Assembly (NCBI GenBank): GCA_029246705.1
Contig: JAQWMQ010000024.1
Location: 62,001 to 126,000 of the forward strand
Direction: 5' to 3'
DNA: 64,000 nt
Source of the DNA: Phycisphaerales bacterium
GTDB taxonomy: Bacteria; Planctomycetota; Phycisphaerae; Phycisphaerales; SM1A02
In this document: piece after piece, positions 8,493 through 16,666 of the stretch
How positions within the stretch are numbered: position 1 is the first letter of the stretch
Layout of the letters: each line of letters opens with the position of its first letter
Notes under the pieces: generated by a model
What the model saw: the letters and a program-made list of their open reading frames with translations, nothing else
What the model was told of the DNA's origin: nothing
Database searches by the model: none
Translations under genes and position numbers: made by a program

Positions 8493-10103
8493 TCAGGTCT
8501 CGTCGACATCCTGGGTTGCGCGTAGTACTTCCTGGATCGTCGTCTCGCCACGAGCGGCCTTGGCCATCCCGTCGACGCGCATTGGTTCGAAATCCTCGGG
8601 CATGTGCTTCCGGAGTTTGGCCATCGACATGTTCTCTGCGATCGCCGAGCGGAGTGAAGCATTGATTCTGATCAGTTCGTAGAAGCCCAGTCGACCGAGG
8701 AAACCCTGGTTTCGACATTCCTCGCAGCCGGGGCCGACCGGCATCTTGCCGTCGAACATCGCCTGTTCCTCGGCGGTCAACCGATGTTCAAGATCCTCCG
8801 CGATCTTCTCCCACTCGAGGCAGTGGGGGCAGATTCGCCTGCCAAGGCGCTGCGCAAGCAGGCCCTCGAGCACGCTTGCCGCCAGATAGGGCTCCGCGCC
8901 CATGTCCATCATTCGGCCGACGGAACTGAGCGCGTCGTTGGTGTGCAGGGTGCTGAACACGAGGTGACCGGTCAGCGCCGAACGAATGACGATGTCGATC
9001 GTCTCCGCATCACGTGTCTCGCCGACGAAGATGACGTCCGGGTCCTGTCTCAGGATCGAGCGAAGCCCCGTTGCGAAGGTCAGTCCTCGCTTCGGGTTGA
9101 CGGGGATCTGGTTGATTCCCGCAAGCTCGTACTCGACCGGATCTTCGATGGTGATGATCTTCTTGCGAGGGTCGTAGAGCTTGCTCAGGCATGCGTAGAG
9201 TGTCGTGGTCTTGCCTGATCCGGTCGGTCCGGTGACCAGCACCAGCCCGTGGGGCTTGGCGATCAGTCGGTCCATGGTGTCGCGATGGTGTTCCGCCATG
9301 CCAAGCGTCACCAGGTCCAGCTGGATCGAGCTCTTGTCGAGGATACGCATGACCACCGATTCGCCGTAGAGGGTGGGAATGGTCGAGACTCGAATGTCGA
9401 CCTTCCTGCCCTCGAAGCGAAGGGTGATGTGCCCGTCCTGCGGCACGTATCGCTCGGCGATGTTCATGCCCGCCATGATCTTGATGCGACCGATGAGGGC
9501 TGGCTGCAGATGCTTGGGAGGGGGGAGCTGCTCGATCAGCACGCCGTCGATACGATACTTGACCTTCAGTTCGTTCTCGAACGGCTCGATGTGCACGTCA
9601 GAGGTTCGTGACTGGACCGCCTCGAGCAGAAGCAGGTTCACCAGGTTGATGAGGGTCGGCTCCTCCGCCATGCGGTGGATGTCGCCGGCCTCGATGGCAT
9701 CGAGGTTGTGCTCCAGTTCCGAACTCGCCAGACCGCTTTCCGCGGCCAGACTTTCCGCCATCCGTGCCGCGGTGGTTCCGTAGGTCGCACGCATCAGCTC
9801 GCTGAAGGCTTCGCCCGCGACACCGATTCTCGTGATCGGCAGGCCGACGATCGCTCCGATCTCATCGGCAGCGGTGATGTCCAGGGGGTCGGCCATCGCG
9901 ATCCGCAGGCGTCCATTGTCGTGATCGACAGGTACCACACGGAGTCTCACCGCGACATCCGGTTCGATCAGCTTGACGGCTTGCTCGTCGGTCTCGGGGG
10001 CCTTCTCCACCCATTCGATTCCGAGAAGTCGGCATCTATCCGCGATCTCACTGGATTCGTCGGTCTGAGTTGCTTGTTGCTGGTCGAGATCGATCTCGCT
10101 CAT
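8493..10103 (-). CDS. gspE: T2SS/T4P assembly ATPase GspE
   Basis: This is a 536-residue AAA-type secretion ATPase. It has an N-terminal GspE/MshE-type domain (about 1-130), a Walker A motif GPTGSGKTT (about 292-300), an Asp box and Walker B region (DPDVIFVGETRD, about 354-365), a His box (STLHTND) and a four-cysteine zinc site (CPHC at 425-428 and CEEC at 460-463). The zinc site is typical of GspE and PilB assembly ATPases and absent from PilT retraction ATPases. It hydrolyses ATP on the cytoplasmic face to drive pseudopilus growth. It is the first gene of the operon. A short hairpin lies 25-40 bases upstream of the start codon. Confidence 0.95.
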   Translation of the reverse strand: MSEIDLDQQQATQTDESSEIADRCRLLGIEWVEKAPETDEQAVKLIEPDVAVRLRVVPVDHDNGRLRIAMADPLDITAADEIGAIVGLPITRIGVAGEAFSELMRATYGTTAARMAESLAAESGLASSELEHNLDAIEAGDIHRMAEEPTLINLVNLLLLEAVQSRTSDVHIEPFENELKVKYRIDGVLIEQLPPPKHLQPALIGRIKIMAGMNIAERYVPQDGHITLRFEGRKVDIRVSTIPTLYGESVVMRILDKSSIQLDLVTLGMAEHHRDTMDRLIAKPHGLVLVTGPTGSGKTTTLYACLSKLYDPRKKIITIEDPVEYELAGINQIPVNPKRGLTFATGLRSILRQDPDVIFVGETRDAETIDIVIRSALTGHLVFSTLHTNDALSSVGRMMDMGAEPYLAASVLEGLLAQRLGRRICPHCLEWEKIAEDLEHRLTAEEQAMFDGKMPVGPGCEECRNQGFLGRLGFYELIRINASLRSAIAENMSMAKLRKHMPEDFEPMRVDGMAKAARGETTIQEVLRATQDVDET

Positions 10104-10127
10104 GAAGAGCCTCGGGAGAATGGAATG

Positions 10128-10144
10128 TCGGCAGCCGCTGCCGA
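10128..10144 (-). promoter_or_regulatory. Hairpin in the gspE leader
   Basis: TCGGCAG and CTGCCGA form a perfect 7-bp stem around a three-base loop, 25-41 bases before the gspE start codon and just before its weak ribosome binding site. There is no T-tract, so it is not an obvious terminator of the gene upstream. It could affect translation or processing of the operon transcript; function unknown. Confidence 0.3.
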
Positions 10145-10183
10145 TGCAAAGTGGGGAAGTCTACCTGTTGTGGCGGTCCGGAG

Positions 10184-11587
10184 TCAGCGGTCGTTACGGT
10201 CCTTGGGAGGAGAGTCGTTGATCTTTGTCGGCCCCCCCGACGGGGAGAGCTGGCCGTCGACTCGCTTGCCCTTCTTGGGTTGCTTGACGGGGGGGCCCTT
10301 GCCGCTGGAGCCTCCTCCTCGGCTTCGGCCGCGGTCGGGGGTGAGCGCGGCAGGGCGGTTGTCAGCTCCCGGTTCCCGGCCGCGCCGGTCGAACTTGGCA
10401 CTGGCGGGAATGAGTGCGAGCTGTTCAGGATTCAGGAGGTCGATGATGCGAAGGCGATAGCCTTCAAGCATGTTCGATCTCGACTTCTTCTCCTCGCTGA
10501 TCTGCGGGGGGACGTTGCTTCCGCGCTCGACGTTCTCCTTGTTTCGCCTTGCGATGCTCTGCTTGGCCTCGAGGATCGGGATGTCACTCGCGTAGGAGCG
10601 GTACAGCTGCAGGAGACGCTCGTTGCTCTCAGCGAGGGAGACCAGGTATTCGCCCTCGATCTGATCGAGCCCGATCGACTGTTCCGGTGTCAGGTCCGTC
10701 AGGTTGCGGGAGGATTCAAGGAGGCGATCGACGGAATTGGTCTTGTAGATGTCCGGATAGCCGCGTTTGAGGATCTTCAGCTTGAATTCATCACCGAGGA
10801 TCGGTGGCAGGTTGCGTGAGATCGATTCGATGGCGATGAGGTGGGTTTCAATGACGCCCGCGCGTGAAACAGAGATCGCCTTCAGCCCGCTGATGCCTGC
10901 GTTGTAGTCCTTGGAGACCATCGCATCCTGCAGCTTGGGTTGGTAGCGGTCCATCTGGTTGCGCCGGTTGGTGAGTGCTTCGTCGAGCTTGACCTCGTAG
11001 TCGAGCAGGATGGGGTCGATGCTCTGGATGTTTTCGGGTTTGAGCTCCATGCCGTGGAGGACGGCGAAGATATTCATCCGTTCCCCGGGGAGTTCGCCCA
11101 TGGGCAGCTCCTTCTCCCTGCGCATCGCTCTTTCAAGGCTGGGCCATCGCTGCATCTGCAGTGGACTCAACTGGGCTCGGATGTTCTCGGTGAACTCCAG
11201 GCTCATCTGCTTCTTTTCGGTTTCCCATTCCTTGATGGGGCGAAGTGCGATCTCCATGGCGTTGTCGGGATCCGCGAGCATCTCCTCCTTGAGATTCGAC
11301 ATCTGGTTCTTGCAGGCATCGGTCCCTGCATCGAAGGTGATCTGGTAGTCATCGAGGAGGACCTCGATGATCGGTCGCTGCCAGTCTTCCAGTCGGAGGT
11401 AGTCCACGAACAACTGCATGTCACGTCGAAGAAAGTCCTTCTGGAATGCTTCCGCGAAGCCAGCCTGGCTTCCGAACTGTGCACTGGCAGGCGCGGTCAG
11501 CATGAAGGCGCCGACCAACGAGGCCACGATCATGGCCATGGTTCTTCTCAGGGTGCCATCTCGGGGTGTGTTCGCTTCGTTCATCAC
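10184..11587 (-). CDS. Secreted helical protein of unknown function with LxPxQ motifs
   Basis: I do not recognise a named family for this 467-residue protein. It has a Sec signal peptide with a likely cut after ASA (about residue 36), then a mostly helical, charged body. Three places carry an L-[ST/N]-P-x-Q motif (LSPLQ, LTPEQ, LNPEQ), reminiscent of the LTxxQ motif of Spy/CpxP-type periplasmic helical proteins, though I cannot show homology. The last 75 residues are rich in Arg, Gly, Pro and Lys and probably disordered. It sits 80 bases upstream of the T2SS operon on the same strand and could share its transcript or be a substrate; that is conjecture. A perfect inverted repeat lies just upstream of its start. 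Confidence 0.6.
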   Translation of the reverse strand: MMNEANTPRDGTLRRTMAMIVASLVGAFMLTAPASAQFGSQAGFAEAFQKDFLRRDMQLFVDYLRLEDWQRPIIEVLLDDYQITFDAGTDACKNQMSNLKEEMLADPDNAMEIALRPIKEWETEKKQMSLEFTENIRAQLSPLQMQRWPSLERAMRREKELPMGELPGERMNIFAVLHGMELKPENIQSIDPILLDYEVKLDEALTNRRNQMDRYQPKLQDAMVSKDYNAGISGLKAISVSRAGVIETHLIAIESISRNLPPILGDEFKLKILKRGYPDIYKTNSVDRLLESSRNLTDLTPEQSIGLDQIEGEYLVSLAESNERLLQLYRSYASDIPILEAKQSIARRNKENVERGSNVPPQISEEKKSRSNMLEGYRLRIIDLLNPEQLALIPASAKFDRRGREPGADNRPAALTPDRGRSRGGGSSGKGPPVKQPKKGKRVDGQLSPSGGPTKINDSPPKDRNDR

Positions 11588-11622
11588 TGTGAGAACTCCT
11601 CAATCTTCCTGCTGGCGCTTGG

Positions 11623-11638
11623 GCCCCTCGAGAGGGGC
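11623..11638. promoter_or_regulatory. Inverted repeat upstream of the secreted protein gene
   Basis: GCCCCTC and GAGGGGC form a perfect 7-bp inverted repeat with a two-base centre, 36-51 bases before the start of the secreted protein gene on the minus strand. A CATAAT hexamer (11669-11674, minus strand) just upstream could be a -10 box, which would put the repeat in the early transcribed region, but no good -35 box accompanies it. An operator or a leader hairpin are both possible. Confidence 0.25.
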
Positions 11639-11793
11639 ATGGGTTCTTCAGAACGCATGTCTCGTTCAATTATGGCGACCTAAGTCCAGATCGGCGCTCT
11701 TTTCCCTCATCTGGAGACAAGGAAGTTGCTCTATCGGGTCCCGGAAGGTGCTTGGCCTCGATTGGGCGGCTGTTCTGGGCATTGGCGTGGGTG

Positions 11794-12489
11794 TCAGCCG
11801 AGTGTGGTCCGATTTTCGATTCGCTTCTCCGAGCTCGTCTGGACGATTCGGTCGACGAAAATACCTTGGGTGTGGATGTGGTCGGGATCCAGCATGCCCG
11901 GCTCGACGAGCTCCTCGACTTCCGCGACGGTGTTGTTTCCACACGTGGCGACCATGGGGTTGAAGTTCCGAGCGGTCTTTCGGTAGATCAGGTTGCCGCT
12001 TCGATCGCCCTTCCAGGCTTTCACCAGGGACAGATCGGCCTTGATCCCGGATTCCATGATGTGGGTTGCACCATCGAATTCGCGATGTTCCTTGCCCTCT
12101 GCGATGACGGTGCCCACCCCGGTCCTCGTATAGAAGGCCGGTATCCCGGCTCCACCGGCCCGCAGGCGCTCTGCCAGCGTTCCTTGGGGGTTGAATTCAA
12201 GTTCGAGCTCATTGGCCATGAACTGCCGCTCGAATTCGGCATTCTCGCCCACGTATGAACTGACCATCTTCCTGATCTGGCGGGTCTGGAGAAGCAGTCC
12301 CAGCCCCCAGTCGTCGACGCCGGCGTTGTTGCTGACGGCAGTGAGTCCGGTGGCGCCTGAATCTCGCAGGGCAAGAATCAGCTGCTCTGGGATCCCGCAC
12401 AAGCCGAACCCGCCCACCGCGACGATCTGCCCATCAGCCGTGAGTCCTTCAAGAGCCTCACGGGCGCTTTGGTACACCTTGTTGATCAT
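11794..12489 (-). CDS. scoA: Succinyl-CoA:3-oxoacid CoA-transferase subunit A (lone)
   Basis: This 231-residue protein begins [15 protein letters not shown] at an ATG at 12489 with GGAGC upstream; a longer frame to 12624 adds a segment unlike the family. It has the family phrases [47 protein letters not shown] and [10 protein letters not shown], and ends with EKRIENRTT. It should transfer CoA from succinyl-CoA to acetoacetate or a related acid as half of an A2B2 or AB enzyme. The B subunit, which carries the catalytic glutamate and normally follows directly, is absent: the next gene downstream is an unrelated secreted protein and the gene upstream is a sigma factor. Subunit B must be elsewhere or the protein has another partner. 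Confidence 0.9.
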   Translation of the reverse strand: MINKVYQSAREALEGLTADGQIVAVGGFGLCGIPEQLILALRDSGATGLTAVSNNAGVDDWGLGLLLQTRQIRKMVSSYVGENAEFERQFMANELELEFNPQGTLAERLRAGGAGIPAFYTRTGVGTVIAEGKEHREFDGATHIMESGIKADLSLVKAWKGDRSGNLIYRKTARNFNPMVATCGNNTVAEVEELVEPGMLDPDHIHTQGIFVDRIVQTSSEKRIENRTTLG

Positions 12490-12716
12490 GATCTGCTCCG
12501 AGCCTCGAGGAATCGAGGGGGCAGTGTAGCCGAGGCACCGGGTGGCTGGCCGGTCGACATGGCCGTTCTTCACGGGCAGAGTCCACCCTGGCCAGCAGGA
12601 TTGACCTGCCGGTCCGGATCTCATCAGGGGTCATGAAGCATGGATCGGGTGAAAAGCGGCACCGGCCGATCACCGTGGGGGTGGTGATCGGCTGGTGCCG
12701 ATGGGGCCTGCATGAA

Positions 12717-13856
12717 TCAGTTCGGGCTGATTGCCGGCGTTTCGCTGGGAGTGACTTCCTCGAGGGTCGTTCGAATCTTTGCCAGTGCCTTGTTCTGGAT
12801 CTGGCGCACGCGCTCCTTGGTCACCCCGATGATCTGCCCGACCTGTTCGAGCGTCAGGGTCCTGCGAATCTCCTGGGCCTTGTCGTCGCTCAGTCCGAAA
12901 CGGTGCCCGATGACCGCAAGTTCCACGTCAGAGAGATCGGCATCGTTGTTCAGGACGATGTGCTTGACCTCCTCTGCACATTCCTGCGTGTGCGTGGCTC
13001 GGGTCGTTTCGAGGTGGTCGGACTTCTCGAAGGCGGGATCGAACTCCGTCGGGAAACGCTGTCGGTAGCGGCTCATCTTCATGCCATGTCGGCTGAAGGC
13101 CTTGAGGATCGCTCGGCAGGCGTAGGTGGAGAACTTGAAGCCTCGTTCACAGTCGAACTTGTCGACCGAGCGCATCAGTGCCATGTTGCCCTCGCCCACC
13201 AGGTCCGCGAAATCGACGTCCGTCATCCTGGAGCGCTTGGCCATTGCAAGCACCAGCGCAAGGTTGGTCTCGGCGATCTGCTCCCGGTACTGGGTCGCGA
13301 TCGTGTTCCACTTGAGCAGTTCCCGCTTCGTTTCAAGGTCCGGAAGGCGCCCGTTCAGCGCAGTCTGGATCTCGCAGATGGAGAAACGTGCGAAGTTGAA
13401 CTTGAGAAAGAGCACTCGTTCCTGTGGAGCGGTGAGGATGACGGAGGATCCCTTCTTCGGGGACTTGGCTGACTTGCTGGCAAGTCCGTCATCCATCAGT
13501 GGCTGGTACCACGAGACGTCCGGCTGGCCGATCTCCGGGTGTTCCTTGTATATCCTCTTCATGGCACCACGCTTGTGGAACTCGGGGGAATCCATGTAGT
13601 CCTGCGTCTTGGCAAGGATCAGGCGGATCGCCCGCTCGTCCTTGCGACTCAGGGTTCCGACCGTGGCCATGCTGTTGATGGCCGTCTTCTTCAAGCGACC
13701 CAGGGTCTGGGTCGTCTTGTTGCTGCCGCCGGTCAGGGGAAGGGCACCATCGATGCGGGATCGGATGGATCGTCTTTCAAGTGGGGAGTTTCGGCCAATC
13801 ATCGGTCGAGCTTTCCTTTTCGCATCCTGCGAGTACTTCGAGTTCACCGGGTCCAT
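12717..13856 (-). CDS. RNA polymerase sigma-70 family factor lacking a recognisable region 3
   Basis: This is a 379-residue sigma factor. The first 150 residues are basic and have no recognised domain; a region 1.2-like stretch follows (about 150-175). Region 2 is clear (ADLVGEGNMALMRSVDKFDCERGFKFSTYACRAI, about 230-265), as is region 4 with its helix-turn-helix (LTLEQVGQIIGVTKERVRQIQNKALAKIR, about 335-363). Between them are only about 60 residues without a recognisable region 3. The start has AAGGAC six bases upstream. It may be a group 2/3 alternative or a divergent sigma; the promoter it reads cannot be told from sequence. A 7-bp hairpin lies just upstream of its ribosome binding site. 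Confidence 0.85.
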   Translation of the reverse strand: MDPVNSKYSQDAKRKARPMIGRNSPLERRSIRSRIDGALPLTGGSNKTTQTLGRLKKTAINSMATVGTLSRKDERAIRLILAKTQDYMDSPEFHKRGAMKRIYKEHPEIGQPDVSWYQPLMDDGLASKSAKSPKKGSSVILTAPQERVLFLKFNFARFSICEIQTALNGRLPDLETKRELLKWNTIATQYREQIAETNLALVLAMAKRSRMTDVDFADLVGEGNMALMRSVDKFDCERGFKFSTYACRAILKAFSRHGMKMSRYRQRFPTEFDPAFEKSDHLETTRATHTQECAEEVKHIVLNNDADLSDVELAVIGHRFGLSDDKAQEIRRTLTLEQVGQIIGVTKERVRQIQNKALAKIRTTLEEVTPSETPAISPN

Positions 13857-13867
13857 GCCACGTCCTT

Positions 13868-13887
13868 GGAACGGTTGAATCCGTTCC
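13868..13887 (-). promoter_or_regulatory. Leader hairpin before the sigma factor gene
   Basis: GGAACGG and CCGTTCC form a perfect 7-bp stem with a six-base loop. It lies on the 5' side of the AAGGAC ribosome binding site of the sigma factor. It could modulate access to the start site or be a protein binding site; no T-tract follows. Confidence 0.3.
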
Positions 13888-14053
13888 TTTCGTAGCCCCG
13901 CCCGATATCCGTCTCTGGTCGCATTCGGTTTTAAGAGCGCCTTCGGTCAACGACGCATCACCAATACGCCTGTGATCCGATTGAGTTCGCGAAGAAACCC
14001 GTGCCCACTGATCAATTCGCTGACTCTCGCGGACTGGATCTACTTATTCCCAC

Positions 14054-14092
14054 AAAAAACGACCACGACGCGAGAATGCCCGCGTCGTGGTC
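14054..14092 (-). terminator. Rho-independent terminator of ndk
   Basis: A perfect 12-bp stem (14061-14072 with 14081-14092, GACCACGACGCG and its complement) with an eight-base loop is followed on the minus strand by six T residues. It lies 42 bases after the ndk stop codon. Confidence 0.88.
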
Positions 14093-14133
14093 AGGGCCCC
14101 GCTTGGGGGCAAATTCGTTATCGGACTCTCAGG

Positions 14134-14604
14134 CTATTCTGCGGTTCCGCTGGACAGGTCGTAGACCCAGCCCTCTATGGAGCGGTCCCAGTCGAGAATC
14201 TCCCCAGCACCGAAGAACAGCCCCAATTCACGGGTGGCTGCTTCAGGGCTGTCGGATCCATGAATCAGGTTGAAGGAGTTTGAGACGCCAAAATCGCCTC
14301 TGATCGTTCCTGGATCCGCTTTTGAGCCAAAGGTGGCGCCCATCATGTTGCGGCTGATGGCGATCGCCCCGCAGCCTCTGATCGCCAGGGCCAGGACCGG
14401 GGAACCGGTCATGAAGTTGACCAGGCCTTCGTAGAAAGGCTTGCCTTTATGGTCCTCATAGTGCTTGGAGGCCAGATCCTGGGAGATCTGCATGACCTTG
14501 GCGCCAACGATCTGCAGGCCCTTGTCTTCGAACCGGGTGATGATGCGCCCCATCAGTCCGCGTTGAACGGCATCAGGCTTGAGGATGATGAGCGTGGTCT
14601 CCAT
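14134..14604 (-). CDS. ndk: Nucleoside diphosphate kinase
   Basis: This 156-residue enzyme moves the terminal phosphate of ATP to nucleoside diphosphates through a phosphohistidine. It begins METTLIILKPDAVQRGLMG, has the family's SRNMMGAT and the active-site NLIHGSDSPE with the catalytic His near residue 114, and keeps the C-terminal W/Y region. It is slightly longer than the usual 140-150 residues at the C-terminus. It stands alone on the minus strand, divergent from the topoisomerase VI genes and followed by a strong terminator. Confidence 0.96.
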   Translation of the reverse strand: METTLIILKPDAVQRGLMGRIITRFEDKGLQIVGAKVMQISQDLASKHYEDHKGKPFYEGLVNFMTGSPVLALAIRGCGAIAISRNMMGATFGSKADPGTIRGDFGVSNSFNLIHGSDSPEAATRELGLFFGAGEILDWDRSIEGWVYDLSSGTAE

Positions 14605-14678
14605 GGCAGGTCAGTTTCCTTTCCGGGGGGGGTATTAGTTGAAGGGCGGGGATGATAGCCGATGCTGGCTCTGGGCCG

Positions 14679-14708
14679 AAGCCTGACGGTTTCGACCCAC
14701 TCAGGCTT
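14679..14708. promoter_or_regulatory. Inverted repeat between ndk and the topoisomerase VI genes
   Basis: AAGCCTGA and TCAGGCTT form a perfect 8-bp inverted repeat around 14 bases, in the 243-bp divergent intergenic region about 140 bases upstream of the topoisomerase VI B start. It could be an operator for either gene or part of an untranslated leader; no T-tract is present and I found no convincing -35/-10 pair nearby. Confidence 0.3.
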
Positions 14709-14847
14709 GCTTCGGTTAGCATTCCGGCGGGTCGCGCCCGGCACGGAGGTCGGGCCTTCGAAGCGGTGGGACGCGACTACGTTGACCAGGGAACGGTCTC
14801 GACCATCGGCAGGTCGAACAGGCCGGACCGCAAGTAGGCCTCCCATC

Positions 14848-16659
14848 ATGAGTTCTGTTACCGCAGTGAATCCCAAGAAGTCCAGAACCAGCAAGAAGAC
14901 CACCGGTGCCTCCGCCGAGCAGATGGCGAGCCGCCAGCGTGAGATCTCCGTCAGCGAGTTCTTCGCCAAGAACCGTCACCTTCTCGGTTTCGACAACGCT
15001 CGCAAGGCGATGCTGACCACCGTCAAGGAGGCGGTGGACAATGCACTCGATGCCTGTGAGGAAGCGAACTTCCTGCCTGACATTCGGGTGGAGGTTCTCC
15101 AGCTCACCGAAACACGTTTCAAGATCACGGTTCGAGACAATGGTCCGGGCATCGTGAGACGCCAGATCGAGAACATCTTCGGAAAGCTTCTCTACGGCTC
15201 CAAGTTCCATCGAATGAAGATGAGCCGGGGACAGCAGGGGATCGGCATCTCCGCGGCCGGGATGTATGGCCTGATGACGACGGGTCAGCCCGTGGTGATC
15301 ATCACCAAGACGGGGCGACGAAAGCCGGCCCACGAAGTCATCCTGAAGATGGACACCTCGAAGAACCGGGCTGACGTGGTCAGTGAGACCGAGCATCCCG
15401 AGTGTGACGAACTGTTCGCCGACGGTCATGGCACCCAGGTTTCCATCGAATTGGAAGGTCGCTACCTGAAGGGGCGGCAGTCGATCGATGAATACCTCGA
15501 GCAGACCGCGATCGCCAATCCACATGCCCGCTTCACCTACGTGACTCCGGGTAACAACGAAGTCGAGTTTCCTCGAGCGGTCGATGAACTCCCCCCCGAG
15601 CCGACGGAGATCAAGCCCCATCCGAAGGGGATCGAGCTCGGAACGCTCATCCAGATGCTCGAACGAACCGAGTCGACCAAGCTCGGTGCATTCTTCAAGA
15701 ACGAGTTCTGCCGGGTCGGGCCCAACGTCGCCAAGGAGATCTGTTCTCGTGCGGGCCTGACCGACCGTACCTGGATCAAGGCGGTCGAGCACCAGGATGC
15801 CGAGAAGCTCTACAACGCCATCCAGGAGGTGCGGATCATGTCCCCACCGACGAATTGCCTGGTTCCCATCGGAAGCAGGGCGATGCTGGCGGGGCTCCTT
15901 AAGGAAGTGAAGGCCGAGTTCTTCGCCGCCACCTGTCGACCGCCTGCGGTCTATCGTGGAAACCCGTTCCAGATCGAGGTCGGCATCGCCTACGGGGGCT
16001 CGCTCAAGGGTGATGACCAGGCACGGGTCCTTCGCTTCGCGAATCGGGTTCCCCTGCTCTACCAGCAGTCGGCATGCTGTTCGTTCAAGGCGGCAATCGA
16101 GGCCACTTGGAAGAACTACGGACTGACCCAGCCACGTGGGAGCGTTCCGGTCGGACCTCTGGTCATCATGGTCCACATGGCCAGTGTCTGGGTGCCCTTC
16201 ACCAGTGAGTCAAAGGAAGCGATCGCCGACTACGACGAGATCCGCAAGGAAATGAAGCTTGCCCTCCAGGAGTGCGGGCGAAAGCTCGGAAGCTACATCA
16301 GGCGTCGTCAGAAGATGCGTCGTGAGTCCGAACGGCGAACCGTGTTCGAACGCTACATCGGAGAGATCTCACGAAGCTGCGAATCGATCACCGGTTCCGA
16401 CGCGAAGTTGACCTACGACGCGCTTCTCGCCCTCGCCGAGACCAAGACCGCTGAAGCCGACCAGGTCCTCGATGACGAGGGCAAGGTCGTCGAAGATGTC
16501 GGCAGACTCGCCCACGACGAGGATGTGGTCATCCTCGAGGAAGCCCGCTCCTCCGACGGCGGCCAGGATCTCTTCGGTGATTCGGCTCCCGCCACCGGCA
16601 AGACCTCTGCTCGATCGAAGAAGCCCCGGTCACGTGCCAAGCGCACGTCGAGGAAGTGA
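14848..16659 (+). CDS. top6B: DNA topoisomerase VI subunit B
   Basis: This 603-residue protein is the GHKL ATPase subunit of type IIB topoisomerase VI. The start at 14848 puts the family opening ISVSEFFAKNRHLLGFDN at residues 33-50. The N box TVKEAVDNALDACEEA (about 58-73), the RDNGPGI box (96-102) and the GQQGIGISAAGMYG box (128-141) are intact, and a helix-two-turn-helix and transducer domain follow. Short Lys/Arg/Ser-rich stretches flank the core: about residues 9-18 and the last 20. The frame is open upstream to 14662, but that part has no family similarity. It stops eight bases before subunit A. Topoisomerase VI is general in archaea and plants but scattered in bacteria. Confidence 0.95.
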   Translation: MSSVTAVNPKKSRTSKKTTGASAEQMASRQREISVSEFFAKNRHLLGFDNARKAMLTTVKEAVDNALDACEEANFLPDIRVEVLQLTETRFKITVRDNGPGIVRRQIENIFGKLLYGSKFHRMKMSRGQQGIGISAAGMYGLMTTGQPVVIITKTGRRKPAHEVILKMDTSKNRADVVSETEHPECDELFADGHGTQVSIELEGRYLKGRQSIDEYLEQTAIANPHARFTYVTPGNNEVEFPRAVDELPPEPTEIKPHPKGIELGTLIQMLERTESTKLGAFFKNEFCRVGPNVAKEICSRAGLTDRTWIKAVEHQDAEKLYNAIQEVRIMSPPTNCLVPIGSRAMLAGLLKEVKAEFFAATCRPPAVYRGNPFQIEVGIAYGGSLKGDDQARVLRFANRVPLLYQQSACCSFKAAIEATWKNYGLTQPRGSVPVGPLVIMVHMASVWVPFTSESKEAIADYDEIRKEMKLALQECGRKLGSYIRRRQKMRRESERRTVFERYIGEISRSCESITGSDAKLTYDALLALAETKTAEADQVLDDEGKVVEDVGRLAHDEDVVILEEARSSDGGQDLFGDSAPATGKTSARSKKPRSRAKRTSRK

Positions 16660-16666
16660 CACCAGC

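Noticed and set aside
14716-16176. Long minus-strand frame opposite topoisomerase VI B
   Set aside because: It is antisense to a gene with every catalytic motif intact and has no family similarity; GC3 bias of the real gene keeps the opposite strand open.
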